Source of the DNA: Clostridiales bacterium
Lineage (GTDB): Bacteria; Bacillota; Clostridia; Oscillospirales; Acutalibacteraceae
Length of the DNA: 11,478 nucleotides
Reading direction: 5' to 3'
Assembly (NCBI GenBank): GCA_020860025.1
Contig: JAJBVC010000039.1
Span: 1-11,478, forward strand
Shown here: positions 7,967-11,478 of the stretch, one piece after another
Layout of the letters: each line of letters opens with the position of its first letter
Position numbering within the stretch: the first letter of the stretch is position 1
Program-made: the position numbers and the translations under genes
Notes under the pieces: generated by a model
Databases searched by the model: none
Seen by the model: the letters and a program-made list of their open reading frames with translations, nothing else
What the model was told of the DNA's origin: nothing

Positions 7967-8884
7967 ATGGATCAGATTCAAAAAACTTTATTAGAGCAGA
8001 TTGCCGGTTTGCACGAAGTGCCGAGCGGAGCTTACAACATTCGCTCCAACGGTGCAAGTGCAGCAAGAAATACAACCGCAAACATAGATATTGTTACAAA
8101 AACGGACAAACAGGGCATTGATATTATAATCAAACCGAACACTAAGCACGAAAGCGTGCATATTCCCGTTATAATAAGCGAAAGCGGTTTGACTGAAGCC
8201 GTATATAACGATTTTTATATCGGCGAAAACTCAGACGTTGTAATAGTTGCCGGATGCGGTATTCATAACGGCGGTGACAAACTGTCAAAGCACGACGGAA
8301 TACACTCCTTTCATATCGGTAAAGGTGCAAAGGTAAAATATGTGGAAAAGCATTACGGAAGCGGCGACGGCAACGGTGAGAGAATTATGAATCCGCAGAC
8401 GATAGTCGATATTGACGAGGGCGGATTTCTTGAAATGGAAACAGTTCAGATAAAAGGAATCGACTCAACCGACCGCTCAACAAAAGCCACTCTTGCAAAA
8501 GACGCCAAAATCATTATAACAGAAAAAATCATGACGCACGGCAATCAATATGCAAGAACTTATTTTGAGGTTGATATGAACGGTGAAAATTCAAGTGCCA
8601 ACGTAATTTCACGTTCTGTTGCAAAGGATAATTCAAAGCAGATTTTCCTGTCAAAAATCAACGGAAACAACAAATGCTCAGGTCATTCGGAATGCGACGC
8701 AATTATTATGGATAACGCTGTAATAAGTGCCGTTCCCGAAATTACGGCAAATGATTTAGATGCGGCGCTCATACATGAGGCGGCTATCGGCAAGATTGCA
8801 GGTGAGCAAATTACAAAGCTTATGACGCTCGGATTAACCGCTCAGCAGGCGGAGGAGCAAATCGTCAACGGCTTCTTAAAATAG
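7967..8884 (+). CDS. smsB: SufB/SufD-family Fe-S scaffold protein (SmsB type)
   Basis: 305 residues from the chosen ATG, much shorter than E. coli SufB (about 495) and lacking its N-terminal region; essentially a beta-helix core plus the C-terminal helical end. The C-terminal part carries SufB-type residues: C243 in HSECDAI aligns by eye with the reactive Cys of SufB, and HEAAIGKI (H270, E271) with its His/Glu pair, followed by the family ending EEQIVNGFL. This suggests a competent scaffold that works without a SufD. ORF-open starts also exist at TTG 7937 and ATG 7940; the latter overlaps the ATPase stop (TGATG). I prefer ATG 7967 because AGAGGA lies eight bases upstream and the protein then begins MDQIQKTLLEQ, a normal-looking N-terminus. 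No cysteine desulfurase or SufU is adjacent, consistent with SMS systems in anaerobes, where sulphur supply may differ. Confidence 0.82.
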   Translation: MDQIQKTLLEQIAGLHEVPSGAYNIRSNGASAARNTTANIDIVTKTDKQGIDIIIKPNTKHESVHIPVIISESGLTEAVYNDFYIGENSDVVIVAGCGIHNGGDKLSKHDGIHSFHIGKGAKVKYVEKHYGSGDGNGERIMNPQTIVDIDEGGFLEMETVQIKGIDSTDRSTKATLAKDAKIIITEKIMTHGNQYARTYFEVDMNGENSSANVISRSVAKDNSKQIFLSKINGNNKCSGHSECDAIIMDNAVISAVPEITANDLDAALIHEAAIGKIAGEQITKLMTLGLTAQQAEEQIVNGFLK

Positions 8885-8892
8885 AAAAAAAT

Positions 8893-8935
8893 AAAGCACT
8901 GAAAAGCATAAAGCTCTCAGTGCTTTTTGTTATTT
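8893..8935. terminator. Bidirectional terminator between the Fe-S operon and the rubrerythrin gene
   Basis: AAAGCACTGA at 8893-8902 pairs perfectly with TCAGTGCTTT at 8917-8926, with an inner AGC/GCT pairing. The plus-strand copy is followed by TTTTTGTTATTTT; the minus-strand copy by ATTTTTTT. It can end both convergent transcripts, which stop at 8884 and 8943. Confidence 0.92.
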
Positions 8936-8942
8936 TGGGCAA

Positions 8943-9479
8943 TTAGTCTGCAAAATATCTTTTGAGCAGACCTTCAAATGCTTTGCCGTGTCTTGCCTCG
9001 TCACGAGCCATTTCGTGAACAGCGTCATGAATAGCGTCAAGACCCTGCTCTTTAGCCATTTTAGCAAGTTCTGTCTTGCCGAGAGTTGCACCGTTTTCAG
9101 CGGCAGCTCTCATCTCAAGATTCTTCTTTGTAGAATCTGTTACAACCTCGCCGAGCATTTCCGCAAATCTTGCGGCGTGGTCAGCCTCTTCATAAGCAGC
9201 CTTTTCCCAATAAAGACCGATTTCCGGATAGCCCTCTCTGTGAGCGACTCTTGCCATTGCAAGGTACATACCGACCTCTGTACATTCGCCGTTGAAATTG
9301 TCACGAAGTCCGTTTACGATTTCCTCGCTTACGCCGTCGATAATTCCTACCTTGTGCTCGGCAGCCCAATCTGTTGCGCTGTCCTCTCTTACTGCCATCT
9401 TAACTCCGCAGATAGGGCAGATTTCAATAGGTTCGTCGCTTTCATATCCGCATACGGGACAATAATACTTTTTTGCCAT
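8943..9479 (-). CDS. Reverse rubrerythrin (rubredoxin domain N-terminal, diiron domain C-terminal)
   Basis: 178-residue cytoplasmic non-haem iron protein, expected to reduce H2O2 (and possibly O2) in an anaerobe using electrons from NADH through a reductase. The rubredoxin-type Fe(SCys)4 site comes first: CPVCG at 7-11 and CPICG at 21-25. The four-helix diiron domain follows, with E68 in ECTEVGMY, EEADH (E98, H101), E128, and DEARH (E161, H164). This domain order is the reverse of classical rubrerythrin, where rubredoxin is C-terminal. ATG at 9479 is preceded by AAAGGAGC at good spacing. It lies 18 bases downstream of perR on the same strand, so the two are almost certainly co-transcribed and PerR-controlled. 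Confidence 0.9.
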   Translation of the reverse strand: MAKKYYCPVCGYESDEPIEICPICGVKMAVREDSATDWAAEHKVGIIDGVSEEIVNGLRDNFNGECTEVGMYLAMARVAHREGYPEIGLYWEKAAYEEADHAARFAEMLGEVVTDSTKKNLEMRAAAENGATLGKTELAKMAKEQGLDAIHDAVHEMARDEARHGKAFEGLLKRYFAD

Positions 9480-9497
9480 TTTTCTTGCTCCTTTAAG

Positions 9498-9908
9498 TTA
9501 ATTAAATTTTACATTACAGTGTTTGCAAATTCCACTGTAATAAACGTCTTTTTGCCGAATATCAAATCCTTCCATTCCTTTAACATCCTGATCGCCACAG
9601 TCAAAATCGTAAATCTGACCGCATTTTTCACAGCGAAAATGGCCATGAAATTCAACGCCGGCATCATATCGGATTTTATCGGCATCAATTTTAACAGGTA
9701 TTATCAGTTTGCACTGTGCAAGCGCCTGCAAGCAGTTGTAAACTGTCGTTTTTGAAAAGGACGGATTATCCTTTGACACCCTGTTATAAACTGTTTCGAC
9801 ATCGGGATGAATACGATTTTCGGCAAGGAATTTATAAACAGCTATCCGCTGTGGAGTTGCTTTAAGACCTTTTTCCTTAAATAATGCAACTATTTCACTT
9901 GTCTTCAA
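9498..9908 (-). CDS. perR: PerR-type peroxide-sensing Fur-family repressor
   Basis: Fur-superfamily DNA-binding repressor of about 136-140 residues that releases DNA when H2O2 oxidises its metal-site histidines. Counting from the outermost start (GTG 9920), the PerR regulatory metal set is complete: H38, D86, H92, H94 and D105 (the Asp that separates PerR from Fur). The structural zinc site has C97/C100 (CEKC) and C132/C135 (CKHC). The winged helix is at about 14-75 (KATPQRIAVYKFL, TTVYNCLQAL). The frame is open to GTG 9920 and 9917, but I choose TTG 9908 because AAGGTGG (9923-9917) is a near-perfect ribosome site eight bases upstream of it; the GTGs would lie inside that site. It leads an operon with reverse rubrerythrin and has Per boxes over its own promoter, indicating autorepression. 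Confidence 0.9.
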   Translation of the reverse strand: MKTSEIVALFKEKGLKATPQRIAVYKFLAENRIHPDVETVYNRVSKDNPSFSKTTVYNCLQALAQCKLIIPVKIDADKIRYDAGVEFHGHFRCEKCGQIYDFDCGDQDVKGMEGFDIRQKDVYYSGICKHCNVKFN

Positions 9909-9921
9909 ATCTTCCACCACC

Positions 9922-9936
9922 TTGTAATCATTGTTA
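9922..9936 (-). promoter_or_regulatory. Second, imperfect Per box
   Basis: TTGTAATCATTGTTA matches the B. subtilis Per-box consensus TTATAATnATTATAA at 11 of 14 informative positions. Its centre (9929) lies 17 bases from that of the better box upstream, and it partly overlaps the perR ribosome site. It may bind a second PerR dimer or be chance similarity next to the true box. Confidence 0.5.
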
Positions 9937-9938
9937 AT

Positions 9939-9953
9939 TTGTAATGATTACAA
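9939..9953 (-). promoter_or_regulatory. Per box (PerR operator) over the perR start point
   Basis: TTGTAATGATTACAA is a perfect 7-1-7 inverted repeat matching the Per-box consensus at 12 of 14 positions. It lies immediately downstream of the perR -10 element and spans the expected transcription start, so a bound PerR should block RNA polymerase. It implies peroxide-inducible expression of perR and the reverse rubrerythrin. Confidence 0.85.
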
Positions 9954-9957
9954 TTTG

Positions 9958-9985
9958 ATTATATCATCTTTTTTCGTTTTGTCAA
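9958..9985 (-). promoter_or_regulatory. Consensus promoter of the perR-rubrerythrin operon
   Basis: On the minus strand a perfect TTGACA (9985-9980) and a perfect TATAAT (9963-9958) are 16 bases apart. The start should fall near 9951, within the adjacent Per box. A promoter with both ideal hexamers needs tight repression, which fits the overlapping operator. Confidence 0.85.
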
Positions 9986-10033
9986 TACCTAACTTTATTT
10001 TTTTGCAAATTTAAGAACATTTTTTCAATTTAA

Positions 10034-10147
10034 TCGAGGGCTTTGCCCGAACATCAACATTTGTCAAGGGCGAAGTCCGCTCAGGTGGGAGATTATGACT
10101 CCCGCCTAAGAAAAAAGGTAAAACCCACCGCTTATAGAGGCGGGGAC
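10034..10147 (+). ncRNA. Candidate structured RNA, possibly transposon-associated (omega-RNA/HEARO-like or MITE-like remnant)
   Basis: A GC-rich island in very AT-rich DNA with several strong stems. Stem I: 10038-10048 pairs along 11 bases with 10068-10078 (two G-U wobbles); each arm can alternatively fold on itself (GGGC-TTT-GCCC and GGGC-GAA-GTCC). Stem II: 10083-10091 with 10099-10107, nine pairs, one wobble, seven-base loop. Stem III: 10125-10133 with 10138-10145, one bulged A and one wobble. All four wobbles are allowed in plus-strand RNA but would be A-C mismatches in minus-strand RNA, so the plus strand is probably the functional one. The layout resembles transposon-end RNAs of the IscB/TnpB groups, but no such gene is in the window. 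Structured nature is fairly safe; the family is a guess. Confidence 0.45.
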
Positions 10148-10174
10148 ATCTTTTCAAATGTTATAGAAATAGTT

Positions 10175-10212
10175 AAGCGTGCAAAAATCAAAGTACAGAT
10201 TTTGCACGCTTT
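10175..10212. terminator. Imperfect inverted repeat, possible terminator of the acyltransferase-DUF4250 operon
   Basis: AAGCGTGCAAAA at 10175-10186 pairs with TTTTGCACGCTT at 10200-10211 around an AT-rich loop, with TC/GA able to extend it beyond a one-base bulge. It lies about 40 bases past the DUF4250 stop on the minus strand, where a terminator is expected. Neither strand has a long T-run after it, so termination would be weak. It could alternatively end a plus-strand RNA from 10034-10147. Confidence 0.45.
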
Positions 10213-10251
10213 AAGACACTTTAATTAAGACGCTTTAAACAGAAAAGAATT

Positions 10252-10428
10252 TTACCAAAATTTATTTTGAGTGCTGTTATATTCAAAGCCTGCTGCGCTT
10301 AACTTTTCGCAAAGCTTTTCCTTATCGACATTCATATCATCGCAAAGCTCGTCGAGTGAGCCGTAATAATCACGAAGCTTTAAATTGACTGCACTGAGCA
10401 GCATAAACGGGTCATTTGGCAGTGACAT
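10252..10428 (-). CDS. Small DUF4250-family protein
   Basis: 58 residues, beginning MSLPNDPFMLLSAVNLKLRD and ending QNKFW. The pattern (P-DP-MLLS-VN-KLRD-Y-SLDELC, then an acidic/lysine helix and a short GFEY-N end) matches my knowledge of the DUF4250 family, short soluble proteins of unknown function in Firmicutes and some Proteobacteria, probably a compact helical fold. ATG at 10428 has AGAGG about seven bases upstream. It overlaps the last 17 bases of the acyltransferase gene in another frame, so translation is probably coupled. I cannot say whether the two proteins work together; DUF4250 genes occur in other contexts too. Confidence 0.8.
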   Translation of the reverse strand: MSLPNDPFMLLSAVNLKLRDYYGSLDELCDDMNVDKEKLCEKLSAAGFEYNSTQNKFW

Positions 10429-11422
10429 TTGTTTTCCTCTCTTTCGGATTAAGTAAAAACTCGATAGGCTTATTCCAAAACTTCGGGCAAAGCAATGCGG
10501 TCAGAGCAATCATCACCAACACGGCAATCCATTCCCAGCCCTCGCCTACAAGTCTTATAAGATAAAAAAGTCCTGCATTTTTCATTATGTACAGTATCGG
10601 TCTGTGATAAACATAAATCTGCATTGTTCTTGCGCCATATTTTGAAAAGGCAAATTCCTTTCTCGGACAAAGTGAAATAACCGAAAACACAAGAAGTCCA
10701 ACAACAATATAATATGCAAGACGTAATAGTCCTCCCCAGTCGGCATACTCATCAAGCGAAGCATACTTTCTTCGGCACGTTAAAATTCCAAACAACCAAT
10801 TCGACTTTTCAAACGTAACTGTACATATTACCACAAACGCAGTAAAATAAACGGCGGAAAAAATCCTGCTTATACGTTTTGACGTGACCTCAGCGACCTT
10901 TTCACTGTCCATTATATATCCGCAGTAGAAAAACGGATAAAATGTTATAACTCTTAAAACACAAAGGAAGTCCGTATCTCCCTGCATATAACTGGCAAAG
11001 CACGCAATAACAACAGACGTTATGAGAATATATTTACAGTCGATTTTGCGAAGCGCCCAGGTAATTATGTACCAAAATCCCATAGCCAGCATATACCATG
11101 TCACATCGCTTGCGGAAAAAATTTCAAATTCAGATTTAACACCGAAAATTACATTTGAAAAGCAAGTCAATATTCGTATATAAAGGAATACCATCATAAA
11201 TCCAAACGCTTTTTTAATCGGCGGCTTATCACTGTTTATTCCTCGTTTTGAGAAAAGTCCGCTGACAAATACGAATGCCGGCATATGAAAAGTATAAATA
11301 ACCATACTCATTGTCCCGAACATCTGACTGCTGTGAAAATACTGAAGCGTAAGATGACCGAGGACTACCATAAATATTAAAAATAATTTTAAATTATCCC
11401 ATAAAGCTATTCGTTTTTTCAT
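10412..11422 (-). CDS. Acyltransferase-3 family membrane protein (fucose 4-O-acetylase-like)
   Basis: 336-residue polytopic membrane protein with about ten hydrophobic segments, expected to O-acylate a cell-envelope or extracellular sugar using a cytoplasmic acyl donor. The start is typical of the family: WDNLKLFLIFMVVLGHLTLQ with the conserved His at 23, followed by TFHMPAFVFVSGLFSK (44-59), the hallmark of the NolL/fucose 4-O-acetylase-like branch. YVYHRPILYI near the C-terminus also fits. The frame is open 14 codons further up to 11464, but ATG 11422 is chosen because AGAGAGG lies seven bases upstream and MKKRIALWDN is a normal family N-terminus. No glycosyltransferase or polymer gene is in view, so the acceptor is unknown. 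The promoter probably lies beyond the window edge; I see no good one in 11423-11478. Confidence 0.85.
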   Translation of the reverse strand: MKKRIALWDNLKLFLIFMVVLGHLTLQYFHSSQMFGTMSMVIYTFHMPAFVFVSGLFSKRGINSDKPPIKKAFGFMMVFLYIRILTCFSNVIFGVKSEFEIFSASDVTWYMLAMGFWYIITWALRKIDCKYILITSVVIACFASYMQGDTDFLCVLRVITFYPFFYCGYIMDSEKVAEVTSKRISRIFSAVYFTAFVVICTVTFEKSNWLFGILTCRRKYASLDEYADWGGLLRLAYYIVVGLLVFSVISLCPRKEFAFSKYGARTMQIYVYHRPILYIMKNAGLFYLIRLVGEGWEWIAVLVMIALTALLCPKFWNKPIEFLLNPKERKTNVTAK

Positions 11423-11478
11423 TTTTCGGCCTCTCTTAAACAAATTCCAAAGACAATTTAACACATTAAGAACAATTT

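Noticed and set aside
8988..9755. A 255-codon open frame on the plus strand.
   Set aside because: It lies opposite the reverse rubrerythrin and perR, both of which show complete metal-site motifs and ribosome sites; it is a shadow of their codon use.
10043..10228. A 61-codon open frame on the plus strand.
   Set aside because: It runs through the stems of the structured block and into the inverted repeat, has no ribosome site before its start, and its translation resembles no family I know.

Overview
The window looks like chromosomal DNA from a low-GC anaerobic Firmicute, most likely a gut Clostridia (Oscillospirales/Ruminococcaceae-like). This rests on AT-rich intergenic DNA, AGGAGG-type ribosome sites, SigA-type promoters, a two-gene SUF-like Fe-S system, and a PerR plus reverse-rubrerythrin pair typical of clostridia. 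I see no transposase, integrase, CRISPR array, tRNA or rRNA.

Left part (1-3208): a PHP-family histidinol-phosphatase-like gene, whose strong promoter sits so close to the ATG that the mRNA may be leaderless, followed by a large surface lipoprotein with two acidic Ser/Asp/Glu-rich insertions in a small N-terminal domain and a C-terminal beta-helix-like domain. Middle left (3209-6957, minus strand): a carbohydrate-use operon of a GPH-type sugar:cation symporter and a cytoplasmic GH2 beta-galactosidase with an odd Lys-rich C-terminal tail. It has a clear promoter and a strong terminator.

Middle right (7116-8884, plus strand): an ABC ATPase (SufC/SmsC type) and a single SufB-like scaffold (SmsB type), a two-gene minimal SUF-like Fe-S assembly operon. 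It converges, across a shared bidirectional hairpin terminator, on a minus-strand operon of perR and a reverse rubrerythrin (8943-9985). The perR promoter has perfect -35 and -10 hexamers, with a perfect 7-1-7 Per box over the start point and a second imperfect box next to it. Fe-S assembly and peroxide defence are therefore back to back.

Right part: 9921-10251 has no credible protein gene. It holds the perR control region, a GC-rich block that folds into several stems whose G-U wobbles are allowed only on the plus strand (a candidate structured RNA, possibly transposon-associated), and an inverted repeat. The right edge is a minus-strand acyltransferase-3 membrane protein overlapping a 58-residue DUF4250-type gene.

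The best candidates for something undescribed are the structured RNA at 10034-10147, the GH2 tail and the leaderless PHP gene. Most of the rest is recognisable housekeeping or accessory metabolism.
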